From Vibrio tetraodonis (lineage in GTDB: Bacteria; Pseudomonadota; Gammaproteobacteria; Enterobacterales; Vibrionaceae), in NCBI RefSeq assembly GCF_003350295.1, contig NZ_QLYY01000013.1, positions 1 through 64,000 on the forward strand: DNA of 64,000 bases, given 5' to 3'. Shown here one piece after another: positions 17,292-26,592 of this stretch. Position 1 is the stretch's first letter. The number at the start of each line of letters is the position of its first letter. Under the pieces are notes generated by a model. The model saw only the letters and a program-made list of their open reading frames with translations. It was not told the origin of the DNA and searched no databases. A program made the position numbers and the translations under genes.

Positions 17292-19427
17292 CTAGAATTC
17301 ATATTTTGCAGTGATGGCCCAGTTGCGACCTGCCTGAGTCTGGTCATCATATAGCTCGGTTTTACTCCTTACATCACTCCATTTCCAGTACTTGCGGTCC
17401 GTTAAGTTAAACAGGCCTGCCGACAAGGTTAGATCTTTAATTGGTCGATAGTAGGCGGTTAAATCTATCACTGTTGCACTCGGAGTAGCGGCTTGAACAC
17501 CATTTGGTGAGGTGGTGAGATCTGCGCTAGGGTTTATGTCTGACATCTTTTTCTCAGCATAATAGTTGAGTGCAATGCTGCTTCCCCAAGTATTGTTCGG
17601 TGAGTCATAATCGAGAGACGTGACTGCATTCCATGGGTTAACCGAGTTAAGTGGCTGTTTGTCGCCATCTTCACCTTCTGTGTAACTGGCGGCAAAGCGG
17701 GTTGATATCCCCTCAGGAAGCTCAAAAACATCACTGACCATAACACGGCTCGAGAACTCGATTCCCTTAATGTTTGCTTTGCCAATATTCTGATATTGAT
17801 AAGTATTGCTATCAATAGTCACTCGATCAATAAAGTCGCTGTAGTCACTGTAAAACACCGAAATTTCAGACTTAGAATAGCTATTGGTGAAGCGATAGCC
17901 CATTTCGTAAGTGATACTGTCTTCGGCTTCTAAGTTAGGGTTAGCTAGATTGGTATAACTTTGGTGTCCTCCTACCGAAGAGTATGAGTAATACAACTCT
18001 TCAAAAGTTGGCGCTCTATGACCTTGGCTTATTTGGGCAAAGACTTTAGAGTTGTCAGTTATCGAGTAAACAGTGCCAAGTCTTGCGGTTAAGGCAGAAC
18101 TTGTACTGGTTTGATAATTGTCACTAGAGCTACCAGCGGTGTTGTTGTCTGGTTTGGTTTGAAACCTATCCCAGCGCAATCCTGGTGTGACAATAAGCTT
18201 ATCTTCCAAAAGGGATATTTGATCTTGCAAGAATAAACCTACGCGAGTTTCTTTTGCATCGGGTTGATAAAAGTTCAGTGAGGCTTGATTGTTGTTTAAT
18301 CGATCTATGTTCTTATTGGAATTTTTAATATCCTTATAAGAAGCGGCCATACCGTAGGTGACAAAATGTTCCGTATTGTCTGTCGCTAAATATTTATTAA
18401 ACTCGAAGTCAGTTTGAACTCCTTGATCTTCATAAGAGTAGTCTTTTATTTGGTCCACTGGGCCACCAAATGATGTGCCTTGGCGGTCGGTAATATTGTT
18501 CTGTTTATGAGAAAGCCAAGTGATTTGACTATCAATCGAGTCTGCTAGTAAGCTTGAACCCTCCCAAATATGTTTAACACCTAGTTTGGCCCTTTCCGTA
18601 GTGTCATCAAGTTCGTATTTTGTGTATGAAGAATGCGCGACATTTCCGGTGCTGTTTTGATTGATCATCTCGCCAATCAACTCAATGCGGTTAGCATCAT
18701 CAACTTGATACTGAAATTTGACCAACAAATTGTCTGCTTTGGCATCCAAATCTTTGACGGAGTTGTTCTGATAGTCACCATTGGCGAAATTTTCAATAAG
18801 ACCTGAGTCATTGCGCGTGTAGGCAACCATAGACTCTAGACCTCCACTGCGATTGGCAAGAACAACATTTTCAGTGAAAGCGTCGTTTCGCGAGGCAAAT
18901 CCGAGTTTAATCTGGCCACCAAATGTTTCGCCTTCTTTTAGGAAATCACTGGGATCTTTAGTTTGAAAGGCAACGATACCACCAATGCCATCAGAGCCAT
19001 ATAAACTCGACGCAGAACCTTTGACAACCTCAACTGATTTGATCATATCAATATTTAAGGCAAGACGCCCTGATGAGATAAAGTCATAAGTCTGGTCATA
19101 TAAGTACGGCTGTGCAACCCCATCAACCAAAATATTAACTCGGTTACCTTCCATTCCTCGAATATTAATTTGCTGGATCCCCATGCGTCCATTAGACACT
19201 GCGTCAACACCAGGAGTGTATTTGAGGACATCGTCTACATTGGATGCGAGCGTTTTTTCAATCTGTTTGTCAGTAACGACAGAAACCGAACCAGCGACTT
19301 CTTCAAGTTGTTGCTCATTACGTGTGGCTGTGACGACCACTTCGTCGAAGAGGGCATAGTCATCCGCATAAACATTTGATGAGCAGGCCAAAAGTATAGA
19401 GGCTGACAAAAAGGATTTGTTATACAT
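17292..19427 (-). CDS. hutR: TonB-dependent haem receptor (HutR-like)
   Basis: An outer-membrane receptor that imports haem with energy from TonB. The start MYNKSFLSASILLA at 19427 is preferred because AGG lies 8 nt upstream; an ATG at 19433 is too close to it. After the signal peptide come a TonB-box region (DEVVVTATR), the plug (TPGVDAVSNGRMG; VDGVAQPYL; SLYGSDGIGGIVAF) and a beta-barrel ending in the aromatic-terminal KYEF. Haem-receptor motifs are visible as HRAPTFEELY (FRAP-like) and NPNLEAE. A Fur box lies upstream. HutR is the closest name I can offer; other Vibrio haem receptors such as HutA are alternatives. Confidence 0.8.
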   Translation of the reverse strand: MYNKSFLSASILLACSSNVYADDYALFDEVVVTATRNEQQLEEVAGSVSVVTDKQIEKTLASNVDDVLKYTPGVDAVSNGRMGIQQINIRGMEGNRVNILVDGVAQPYLYDQTYDFISSGRLALNIDMIKSVEVVKGSASSLYGSDGIGGIVAFQTKDPSDFLKEGETFGGQIKLGFASRNDAFTENVVLANRSGGLESMVAYTRNDSGLIENFANGDYQNNSVKDLDAKADNLLVKFQYQVDDANRIELIGEMINQNSTGNVAHSSYTKYELDDTTERAKLGVKHIWEGSSLLADSIDSQITWLSHKQNNITDRQGTSFGGPVDQIKDYSYEDQGVQTDFEFNKYLATDNTEHFVTYGMAASYKDIKNSNKNIDRLNNNQASLNFYQPDAKETRVGLFLQDQISLLEDKLIVTPGLRWDRFQTKPDNNTAGSSSDNYQTSTSSALTARLGTVYSITDNSKVFAQISQGHRAPTFEELYYSYSSVGGHQSYTNLANPNLEAEDSITYEMGYRFTNSYSKSEISVFYSDYSDFIDRVTIDSNTYQYQNIGKANIKGIEFSSRVMVSDVFELPEGISTRFAASYTEGEDGDKQPLNSVNPWNAVTSLDYDSPNNTWGSSIALNYYAEKKMSDINPSADLTTSPNGVQAATPSATVIDLTAYYRPIKDLTLSAGLFNLTDRKYWKWSDVRSKTELYDDQTQAGRNWAITAKYEF

Positions 19428-19484
19428 TTGCATTTACCTAAAGTACGTCTTAAAAATGATGCGGACTGAACTCTATAGGATCTA

Positions 19485-19509
19485 AATGATAATTACTATC
19501 GTTATCATT
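19485..19509. promoter_or_regulatory. Fur box upstream of the haem receptor
   Basis: AATGATAATTACTATCGTTATCATT-type sequence: AATGATAA (19485-19492) and TTATCATT (19502-19509) are inverted arms matching the Fur consensus. It sits about 60 bp before the receptor start, so iron-repressed expression is expected. Confidence 0.85.
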
Positions 19510-19677
19510 TCTGTTTTTGTGGTTTTTTTTTGCATTTTAATGCTATCGAAAAATGAGAAATCATCTAAAATACAGTAAGATATGAATTATTTGTCTAGCT
19601 TTTAAATAAAGTTGGTTTGGGCCAATAATGAGATCTTGATCTGTATTTGAATTTAACAATTAATCGTGGTGATAAAT

Positions 19678-20577
19678 GTGAGAAATCCAATTACTCTTGA
19701 AGCAATGCATATTCTCGATGCTATTGACCGTCGAGGCAGCTTTGCGGCTGCAGCTAATGAGCTTGATAGAGCACCATCGTCTCTGAGTTACCAAATCCAA
19801 AAGTTAGAGCAAGACTTGGATGTCACCATCTTTGATAGATCTGGGCACAAAGCTCGTTTTACCGAAGCAGGGAAGCTTATTCTTGAGCGTGGTCGTATGA
19901 TTTTGGCGGCAACAGAAAAGCTGGTTAATGATGCGAGTGTGCTTGCGAACGGTTGGGAGTTAGATATCACAATCGCATTGGATGGCATTTTATCCGTTGA
20001 GGACTTTTTTCCTATGGTGGAAGAGCTGGGTAACATCAGTTCTACCCGCATTCGTTTACAAGAAGAAATACTAGCTGGATGTTGGGAATCGTTAGAGCAA
20101 GGACGCGCTGATCTGCTGGTTTGCCCTAAGCCTGAAAGTATCCCTCAAGATGTAAAAGCGGAACCAATTGGATCAATGACAATGGTGTGGGTTGCGTCGC
20201 CTAAGCACTATGTCCATAAACGAAGTGGTGTGCTTGATGAAGCAGCCAGAGCAAAATATCGCGTTGTGGCAATAGCAGACTCAGCAAGAGAGCAACCAGC
20301 GATGACGGTCAATATTTTACACAAACAGCCAACATTAACCGTGTCTAATTTGGCAGCAAAAGTGTCGGCACTCAAATCAGGGCTTGGCATAGGAACGCTT
20401 CCACGAACTGTTGCTGAGCCTCTTATTCAGCAGGGAAGTTTGAAAAAGATCGCAGACACCCATGATCTTAAGATTGACATACTTTTGGCTTGGAAGCGAA
20501 ATCAAATGGGTGAAGCCAAGTCATGGTGTATCCAATACCTTAAGAAAAACTGGCCTTTGAACAACCATAACAACTAA
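19678..20577 (+). CDS. LysR-family transcriptional regulator
   Basis: A LysR-type regulator of about 299 residues with the N-terminal HTH (LEAMHILDAIDRRGSFAAAANELDRAPSSLSYQIQKLEQDL) and a C-terminal substrate-binding domain. No ATG is available at the right place; GTG codons at 19666, 19669 and 19678 are in frame, and 19678 (MRNPITLEAM) gives the usual N-terminal length. It is divergent from the haem receptor and convergent with the acetyltransferase gene. Target genes unknown. Confidence 0.87.
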   Translation: MRNPITLEAMHILDAIDRRGSFAAAANELDRAPSSLSYQIQKLEQDLDVTIFDRSGHKARFTEAGKLILERGRMILAATEKLVNDASVLANGWELDITIALDGILSVEDFFPMVEELGNISSTRIRLQEEILAGCWESLEQGRADLLVCPKPESIPQDVKAEPIGSMTMVWVASPKHYVHKRSGVLDEAARAKYRVVAIADSAREQPAMTVNILHKQPTLTVSNLAAKVSALKSGLGIGTLPRTVAEPLIQQGSLKKIADTHDLKIDILLAWKRNQMGEAKSWCIQYLKKNWPLNNHNN

Positions 20578-20585
20578 AGAGCGTC

Positions 20586-23255
20586 TTATTCGCTCAATTT
20601 TAAAACCATGTCAGCAGTGCCATCCTCGAATTGTACATCTAATTCGAAGCCTAGTTTTTGCGCCAGCATAAGCATGCCTCTGTTGGTTGGCATCGTCATA
20701 CCGGAAATTTGCTTAGTGTCTTTTTGGCGACAATAGTCGATGATTTTTTGTAGCAACAGTTTGCCAAGACCCATTCCTTTAAGATCTGAGCGAACTAAGA
20801 TTGCAAATTCAGCATCGGTATTGTCTGGATTAAGCAGAGCACGTGACACGCCAATAATTTCGGGGTTTGAGCCAGAGTTGGTAATGGCAATGAAGGCCAT
20901 TTCTCGGTCGTAATCAATTTGGGTGAGATTGGCTAATGCTTCATGATTGAGTTCGCCAACATCACTAAAAAATCGATTATATAAGTCTTCTTTAGACACC
21001 TTACTCACAAAATGTGCATGGTTAGGTTCATCTTCTGGAAGAATAGGGCGCATGATAATGCTTGAGCCATCTTTAAGCTGGACTCTTTCTTCATATTCAA
21101 CTGGGTATGGCCTAATTGCTAGGCGTTTTTGGGCTTCTCCCTGACTTTGTTTAAGAATCATGTCCGCATCAATCACTGTAAACTTGTCACCTGCGGCAAG
21201 CAGCGGATGAATATCTAATTCATAAACTTGCGGGCAATCAACGATCATCTGGGATATTCGCACCAATAATTCAGAAAGCCTGGTAATATCCATAGGTATT
21301 GGTAATCGTTGAGGGCGGATCTTTCCTTCCTTGATGGCGCGGGTAACTAGGTATCTTGCCAGCGCCATGTTTAGTGGCGGTAAGGCACAGGTCGCATCAA
21401 TAGATTCATCCCACTCAGCCCCTCCTTGACCAAGCAGAATAACAGGGCCAAATGTGTGATCGGTTTTTACCTTAATACGGATTTCTTCCCCTCCGGCGAG
21501 CTTAGCCATTGCTTGGATCAACAGCCCATGTATGTTTGCCGATGGGTAATGGACTTCTGCGCGATCTAAAATCGCTTCAGCAGCGCTTGCCACTTCGTGA
21601 TGATTGCGCAAATTGAGCATGACACCTTGGATATCTGACTTGTGTGCAATATCTGGTGATCGCAACTTAACTGCCACAGGGTAGCCAATCTGCTCTGAAA
21701 TATGGACAGCTTCACTGGCATCAGAAGCGAGCCAAGTTGGCAGTACGTTAAAGTTGAAAAACTTTAAAAAAGCACCAATCTGATGAGTGTCTAACTCTAG
21801 GCTTACGTTATCCTGTAACTTATTCTCAATCCACTGCTTGGCATCACTGAGTTCACTGACATGCATGGGCTCGGCATTGGTTGGGGTTTCCATTAGTTGT
21901 TTTTGATTTCGCCGGTACTCGACTAAATGCATGAAACCAATGACAGCACTTTCCGGGGTTCGATAGGTGGGGATGCCAGCATTGGTAAAAATCTGACGAG
22001 CAGGTTTGACTGTATTCTCTCCCGACCAATTAGTCAGTATATTGAAATGTTGCCGGCGAGGGTGCTTGTTTATCGCTTCAACAATAGCTTGAGCGGTTTG
22101 TTGATTGTCTGTGCTCGCCGACGGACTGTGCATGATGAGTATCGCATCTGCGCAATCGCTATCCATGACAGCCTTGATGGCTTCAATATAACGTTCTTGT
22201 CCTGCATCACCGATTAAGTCTATGGGGTTATTGTGACTCCAATTGTCTGGCAATACTTCACTGAGCTTATCGATAAGGCTTGGTGGCAGGGAGGCTAACT
22301 GACCCCCCTTCATTAATAGTGTATCGACCGCAATGATGGCAGGGCCACCGCCGTTAGAGATAATCGCGAGTCTTTCGCCTCGTAACGGAATGGAATGCGT
22401 CAAGGTTTCAACGGCAGCAAACAACTCGTGAGAGTTATTAACTCTCAGCATTCCTGAGCGCTGAATAGCAGAGTCATAGATAATATCGAGGCTATCAAGT
22501 CCGCCAGTATGAGCATGCGCAGCGGTGCGACCAGCCTGTGTTTTGCCGCCTTTGAGCACTAAGATGCGCCGATTTCGCGAAGCCGCTCGAGCTGCCGACA
22601 TAAAACGTCGGGCATTTTTTATCGTGTCCACATAAAGAAGTATCGCTTCGGTTTTCGAGTCCATACTTAGATAATCAAGCAAGTCGGCAAAATCGATATC
22701 CAAAGCATTTCCCAAAGAAATGATGGCTGAAAAGCCGATGTTTTTATCGTTGGCCCAATCCAAGATTGTGGTGCACATGGCGGCTGATTGGGAAACAAAT
22801 GCAATTTTTCCTTGTTTAGCATTGATGGGAGAACAGGAAGCGTTGATCTTCATCCATGGCATGATAATACCGAGACTATTTGGGCCAAGCAGTTGTGTGG
22901 CGCTTCCTTTTGTTATGTCATTAAGTGGGACATTGTTTTCTTTCGTTAATCTAGTGGCGGACAGAAGGATAACATGTTTGACTTGACGAGCTACAAGCTG
23001 CTGCATGAGAGCTTCATTCCTAGAAGCATTAGTACATAAAATAGCGACATCAGGCGTGATTGGTAGTGAAGATACATCTGGATAAGCTAATACACCACAT
23101 ACCGAGCGATGTTTGGGGGTAACAGGCATGACGACACCTTCAAAACCCGCTTGGAGAAGGTTCGTCATAACAATATTGCCTGCGCTGCTCGGTTTAATCG
23201 AAGCTCCTACAACGGCAATGGATTTAGGTTTAAGTAGGGCACTAAGATTATTCAT
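20586..23255 (-). CDS. pat: Pat/YfiQ-type protein lysine acetyltransferase (CoA-ligase-like plus GNAT)
   Basis: An 889-aa protein. The N-terminus is a CoA-binding domain (LLKPKSIAVVGASIKPSSAGN), followed by succinyl-CoA-ligase-like and ATP-grasp regions (GYPVAVKLRSPDIAHKSDIQGV) and a C-terminal GNAT domain from about residue 730 (GVSRALLNPDNTDAEFAILVRSDLKGMGLGKLLL). In enterobacteria this architecture acetylates metabolic enzymes such as acetyl-CoA synthetase. The ATG at 23255 (MNNLSALLKPK) has GGGA upstream; a TTG five codons earlier was rejected. Confidence 0.87.
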   Translation of the reverse strand: MNNLSALLKPKSIAVVGASIKPSSAGNIVMTNLLQAGFEGVVMPVTPKHRSVCGVLAYPDVSSLPITPDVAILCTNASRNEALMQQLVARQVKHVILLSATRLTKENNVPLNDITKGSATQLLGPNSLGIIMPWMKINASCSPINAKQGKIAFVSQSAAMCTTILDWANDKNIGFSAIISLGNALDIDFADLLDYLSMDSKTEAILLYVDTIKNARRFMSAARAASRNRRILVLKGGKTQAGRTAAHAHTGGLDSLDIIYDSAIQRSGMLRVNNSHELFAAVETLTHSIPLRGERLAIISNGGGPAIIAVDTLLMKGGQLASLPPSLIDKLSEVLPDNWSHNNPIDLIGDAGQERYIEAIKAVMDSDCADAILIMHSPSASTDNQQTAQAIVEAINKHPRRQHFNILTNWSGENTVKPARQIFTNAGIPTYRTPESAVIGFMHLVEYRRNQKQLMETPTNAEPMHVSELSDAKQWIENKLQDNVSLELDTHQIGAFLKFFNFNVLPTWLASDASEAVHISEQIGYPVAVKLRSPDIAHKSDIQGVMLNLRNHHEVASAAEAILDRAEVHYPSANIHGLLIQAMAKLAGGEEIRIKVKTDHTFGPVILLGQGGAEWDESIDATCALPPLNMALARYLVTRAIKEGKIRPQRLPIPMDITRLSELLVRISQMIVDCPQVYELDIHPLLAAGDKFTVIDADMILKQSQGEAQKRLAIRPYPVEYEERVQLKDGSSIIMRPILPEDEPNHAHFVSKVSKEDLYNRFFSDVGELNHEALANLTQIDYDREMAFIAITNSGSNPEIIGVSRALLNPDNTDAEFAILVRSDLKGMGLGKLLLQKIIDYCRQKDTKQISGMTMPTNRGMLMLAQKLGFELDVQFEDGTADMVLKLSE

Positions 23256-23475
23256 GGCAGGCTTTCCCAAAATATTTTTACTACCAGTCTAACGGACCTA
23301 TCCGACGAAACCAGAATGAAATAAGTGTTGTTATACGCTGATCACCTGACACGCATCTGACTTTGTGTATTATGTCACAATGTAGGGGTAGATATTTCCA
23401 AAGTGAGCTTGATTATCAGACTTTCTAACGGCATGATTTACAGTAACTTCTACAAAAGGCATGTGAAGAATCCCC

Positions 23476-24015
23476 ATGAAAAGAATCGCAATAGTTAGCT
23501 TACCCTTAATACTGTCAGCTTGTGTGTCGAGTGACTACGTCACTGATGTATCTTCTGAAAGTTACCATGAAGATTATAAAACGGCAGCAATGCAAGAACC
23601 ACTGATGGCCGAACAAGACATGGGCAAAGGCATGATGGAAGAGGCGACTATGACAGTTAAGCCTATGAACAATAAGGCTAAGCCTGCAGTTGCGATCGTG
23701 GCACCTACAGAGAAGCAAAAAGCCATGAGCTCGCGATATGGCTTCACCATTCAAGTAGTTGCCGTAGGTACCCAAACAAAAGTGGATAAACTTGCACGCA
23801 AGCTACCAAAAAATGGTGAGCCTATCTGGGAAAACTACAAAGTAGTGAATGGCACTAAGTGGTACACCATCCTTTATGGTGATTACGCGACGCGGATGGA
23901 TGCGAAAAAAGCGATCGCCAAGCTGCCTAATGAGCTGCAAGATATGAAACCTTTCGTAAAAAGTATTGATGCGATTAAAAAATCCCAATATCCAACACTT
24001 AACAAGCTGAACTAA
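23476..24015 (+). CDS. SPOR-domain lipoprotein
   Basis: A 179-aa lipoprotein with signal sequence MKRIAIVSLPLILSACVSS (lipobox LSAC, Cys16), a methionine-rich variable region (about 35-65) and a C-terminal SPOR domain (YGFTIQVVAVGTQTKVDKLA … WYTILYGDYATRMDAKKAIAKLP). SPOR domains bind denuded glycan strands at the division septum. It is monocistronic, with a strong terminator downstream. Confidence 0.85.
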   Translation: MKRIAIVSLPLILSACVSSDYVTDVSSESYHEDYKTAAMQEPLMAEQDMGKGMMEEATMTVKPMNNKAKPAVAIVAPTEKQKAMSSRYGFTIQVVAVGTQTKVDKLARKLPKNGEPIWENYKVVNGTKWYTILYGDYATRMDAKKAIAKLPNELQDMKPFVKSIDAIKKSQYPTLNKLN

Positions 24016-24023
24016 TTATTCTC

Positions 24024-24048
24024 AAAGGGGGCACTAGCCCCCTTTTTT
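24024..24048 (+). terminator. rho-independent terminator after the SPOR gene
   Basis: AGGGGGC (24026-24032), ACTA loop, GCCCCCT (24037-24043), then a T run. Confidence 0.9.
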
Positions 24049-24172
24049 ACGCATAAAAATTGACCGTTTGAATTGTCAGTAATGACATACTTTAGTCAAA
24101 TCAATGAATCTTTTCTGATTTTTGATTACTATCGGTTTTTAATACCTCTGTTATATCACGGAAAAATTTCTC

Positions 24173-25168
24173 ATGGCGAATACAACGATTTTACTACTTT
24201 GTGGCGGTGGCTCTGCGGAGCATGAAGTATCACTAGTTTCTGCAGACTATGTTCAGGCCAAGTTGGAGTCCATTGAGAGCTTTGATGTCATTAGAGTTGA
24301 AATTAAGAAAGAAGCTTGGTTTTGCAGCGATGAGATAGTGTATCTAGACACCAATAAAGGCACACTGAATTTTGGTCATCGCGCTGTTAAGGTCGATTTT
24401 GTCGTGCCATGTATTCACGGCTACCCAGGTGAAACAGGGGATATCCAATCAATGCTGGAACTCGCTGGTTTGCCTTATCTTGGCTGTGGTCCTGAAGCGA
24501 GCACAAATTGCTTTAATAAAATCACATCAAAATTATGGTACGACACACTGTCTATACCCAATACGCCATACATCTTTTTGTCTGAGAACAGCCCGCAATC
24601 TTATGAAGACAGCCTAGCAGCATTTGATAAGTGGAGTGAGGTATTCGTTAAAGCTGCTCGCCAAGGTTCTTCCGTTGGTTGTTACAAGGTCACAGATAGA
24701 GAGCAACTTAAAGCGGCGATTGATGGTGCCTTTGGCTATTCCGATCAAGTGTTGGTTGAAAAAGCGGTTCGACCACGAGAGTTAGAGGTCGCTGCGTTTG
24801 AATTTAAAGGAAAACTACACATTACGCCTCCTGGAGAAATAAAAGCGCCGGAAGATGCGTTCTACTCGTATGATGAAAAATACAGCTCAACCAGCCAATC
24901 GATTACTGATGTCCAAGCGTCTGATTTGGGCGAGGAACAGCTTAGTATTATTGAAAAGTCATCGAGAAAAGTCTTTGAACAAATGAAGCTTCGTCACCTA
25001 TCCAGAATCGACTTCTTTTTAACACCAGATGGGCAAGTCTACCTTAATGAAGTCAATACCTTTCCGGGGATGACTCCAATCTCAATGTTTCCAAAAATGT
25101 TAGAACACAGCGGCATTACAGTGATCGACTTTCTTAAAGATTGTGTTGAAACGTCACTTATTGAATGA
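24173..25168 (+). CDS. ddl: D-alanine--D-alanine ligase
   Basis: A 331-aa ATP-grasp ligase joining two D-alanines for peptidoglycan precursors in the cytoplasm. Visible motifs: LLCGGGSAEHEVSLVSA at the N-terminus (binds the first D-Ala), FVKAARQGSSVGCYKV (omega-loop and ATP lysine), RPRELEVAAFEF and the C-terminal metal site YLNEVNTFPGMTPISMFPKM. Length is as expected. Gene order ddl, small protein, yciH, vxr operon, pntAB resembles V. cholerae chromosome II around VCA0563-VCA0572. Confidence 0.95.
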   Translation: MANTTILLLCGGGSAEHEVSLVSADYVQAKLESIESFDVIRVEIKKEAWFCSDEIVYLDTNKGTLNFGHRAVKVDFVVPCIHGYPGETGDIQSMLELAGLPYLGCGPEASTNCFNKITSKLWYDTLSIPNTPYIFLSENSPQSYEDSLAAFDKWSEVFVKAARQGSSVGCYKVTDREQLKAAIDGAFGYSDQVLVEKAVRPRELEVAAFEFKGKLHITPPGEIKAPEDAFYSYDEKYSSTSQSITDVQASDLGEEQLSIIEKSSRKVFEQMKLRHLSRIDFFLTPDGQVYLNEVNTFPGMTPISMFPKMLEHSGITVIDFLKDCVETSLIE

Positions 25169-25387
25169 AACAGGTAATTTTCGTAGTTGGTCATGTAAAG
25201 ATAGAAAATTTTCTTATTTGAGAAACGGTTACAGTGTATCTTTGTTGAATTTGTCATTGCAGTATTATGATTTAACTAGATTTAATTTTATGGGATGAGC
25301 TTCAGTAAATTTGCCTTTTGCCGATAAACTTGAATAAGAGCGATATACAATTATTATTAAATTAACTGATAACTAAGATAAAATACT

Positions 25388-25768
25388 ATGGCTGCTGCAA
25401 CATATCGAGGATTTACCCTCAAAACTGCTGGAAATTCTACCGAGGTATGGCAAGTTCAGATTAAGAATCATACTTTGTCTGGAAGCATGCCTGCGGTTAA
25501 AAAGAGCATTGATTGGTTCTGTGACACTGCAAATATCATTGATCCAAAAGAATTTGGCTCTCTCAGTAATAAGAAAGAAACCAGTGAGGGAGGTCCAGTT
25601 CAAGAGGATTTCCATGGTTATACACTGAAGAACGATAATGGTAATCCAAATGAGTGGTACTGTTTCTTTAATGGCAAATTAATTAAAGGCGGAAAGGTTG
25701 CCATGCAAAAGCATATCGAGGCATACTTGGTCGCTAAGCAGAAAGCAGAACAACAACAGAAGAAATAG
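25388..25768 (+). CDS. DUF3319-like protein with two internal repeats
   Basis: A 126-aa protein containing two copies of one small module: YRGFTLKTAGNSTEVWQVQI … MPAVKKSIDWF (about 6-43) and FHGYTLKNDNGNPNEWYCFF … VAMQKHIEAYL (about 76-114). It probably belongs to the small Vibrio family DUF3319; function unknown. The C-terminus is a Lys/Gln-rich tail. It is 6 bp upstream of yciH, so the two are likely co-transcribed. Confidence 0.7.
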   Translation: MAAATYRGFTLKTAGNSTEVWQVQIKNHTLSGSMPAVKKSIDWFCDTANIIDPKEFGSLSNKKETSEGGPVQEDFHGYTLKNDNGNPNEWYCFFNGKLIKGGKVAMQKHIEAYLVAKQKAEQQQKK

Positions 25769-25774
25769 TTATTT

Positions 25775-26086
25775 ATGAGTCTCGTATATTCGACAGAGGT
25801 CGGTAGAATACAGCCCGAACCGGACAAGGTTCAGCGCCCTAAAGGTGATGGTATTGTTCGTATACAACGCCAAACTAAAGGACGCAAGGGTAAAGGTGTA
25901 AGCATAATCACAGGCCTGGATTTAGAAGACGCACCACTCAAACTTTTAGCAGCCGAATTAAAGAAAGTATGTGGATGTGGCGGTTCAGTAAAAGATGGCA
26001 ATATCGAAATACAAGGTGATGCCAGAGATAAAATCAAAGCGCATCTCGAAAAGAAAGGTCATACAGTGAAACTCGCTGGCGGTTAA
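25775..26086 (+). CDS. yciH: YciH, SUI1/eIF1-like translation factor
   Basis: A 103-aa protein with the SUI1 fold (GIVRIQRQTKGRKGKGVSII … LLAAELKKVCGCGGSVKDG … HLEKKGHTVKLAGG). Bacterial YciH is related to eIF1 and affects the fidelity of start-codon selection or inhibits translation under stress. The full domain is present. A 16-bp perfect terminator stem follows. Confidence 0.92.
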   Translation: MSLVYSTEVGRIQPEPDKVQRPKGDGIVRIQRQTKGRKGKGVSIITGLDLEDAPLKLLAAELKKVCGCGGSVKDGNIEIQGDARDKIKAHLEKKGHTVKLAGG

Positions 26087-26125
26087 GTTCTATAGTGACT
26101 CATTTCAAATAAACAAATTTTCAAG

Positions 26126-26172
26126 GCTAATATCTAACTTAAGCATCACGGATGAATAAGTTAGATATTAGC
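26126..26172. terminator. perfect 16-bp inverted repeat after yciH
   Basis: GCTAATATCTAACTTA (26126-26141) and TAAGTTAGATATTAGC (26157-26172) pair perfectly around a 15-nt loop. Its position after yciH suggests termination; it also lies just before dif2. Confidence 0.75.
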
Positions 26173-26266
26173 TATTTTATGGTAAATGGATTATGTTGAA
26201 TACAACAGACATGTTGTCAGCAAAGAGACGAGGAGTGCAGATGCACTCTTTAATATTGGATCCTTT

Positions 26267-26294
26267 ATTTAACATAATGCACGTAATGCGCACC
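26267..26294 (-). other. dif2: dif2, chromosome II XerCD resolution site (also left end of an integrated element)
   Basis: On the + strand the 28 bp read ATTTAACATAA (XerD arm), TGCACG (centre), TAATGCGCACC (XerC arm). From memory, the V. cholerae dif2 site in the same direction has arms ATTTAACATAA and TAATGCGCATT with centre CGCACG, so 25 of 28 bases agree. XerCD acts here to resolve chromosome dimers. The altered outer bases (CC instead of TT) are shared with the second site at 27340-27350, as expected if this is a hybrid host/element junction. Confidence 0.85.
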
Positions 26295-26298
26295 AAGA

Positions 26299-26469
26299 CT
26301 AAGGTAACTTGGACTTGGACCTGTATTTGTGTTGGTAATAGTAATGCTGAGCAACGAAAAACGGCATTAAACATAGACCTAGAAAAAAAGAAATATTAAA
26401 CGCCACGATGAGCTTATCAAAGTCGTTAAGTTCATTAAACATGATCATAAAGGCTTCAAAAAAATTCAT
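26299..26469 (-). CDS. 56-aa small membrane protein of the dif2 element
   Basis: The frame starts at 26469 with an excellent ribosome binding site (AGGAG, 7 nt) and reads MNFFEAFMIMFNELNDFDKL, then one hydrophobic helix (about 21-40, IVAFNISFFLGLCLMPFFVA), then a tyrosine/histidine-rich basic tail ending RSKSKLP. Size and layout resemble minor coat or accessory proteins of filamentous phages, but no specific relative is recognised. The stop codon lies 4 bp from dif2, so the gene fills the element right to its end. Confidence 0.65.
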   Translation of the reverse strand: MNFFEAFMIMFNELNDFDKLIVAFNISFFLGLCLMPFFVAQHYYYQHKYRSKSKLP

Positions 26470-26592
26470 TGTGTATCTCCTAACTATTGAGGCATTTCTT
26501 TAACTCAGCACGGCCACTCCAAGCCGTTAGATTGTAGATATTCCGCCTTCAGTTCGCAAAGTAAGACTCGCTATCGCTCAAACACTGGCGCG

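Noticed and set aside
26193..26399. Plus-strand 68-aa frame crossing dif2
   Set aside because: It overlaps the dif site and the better supported 56-aa minus-strand gene and has no Shine-Dalgarno sequence.
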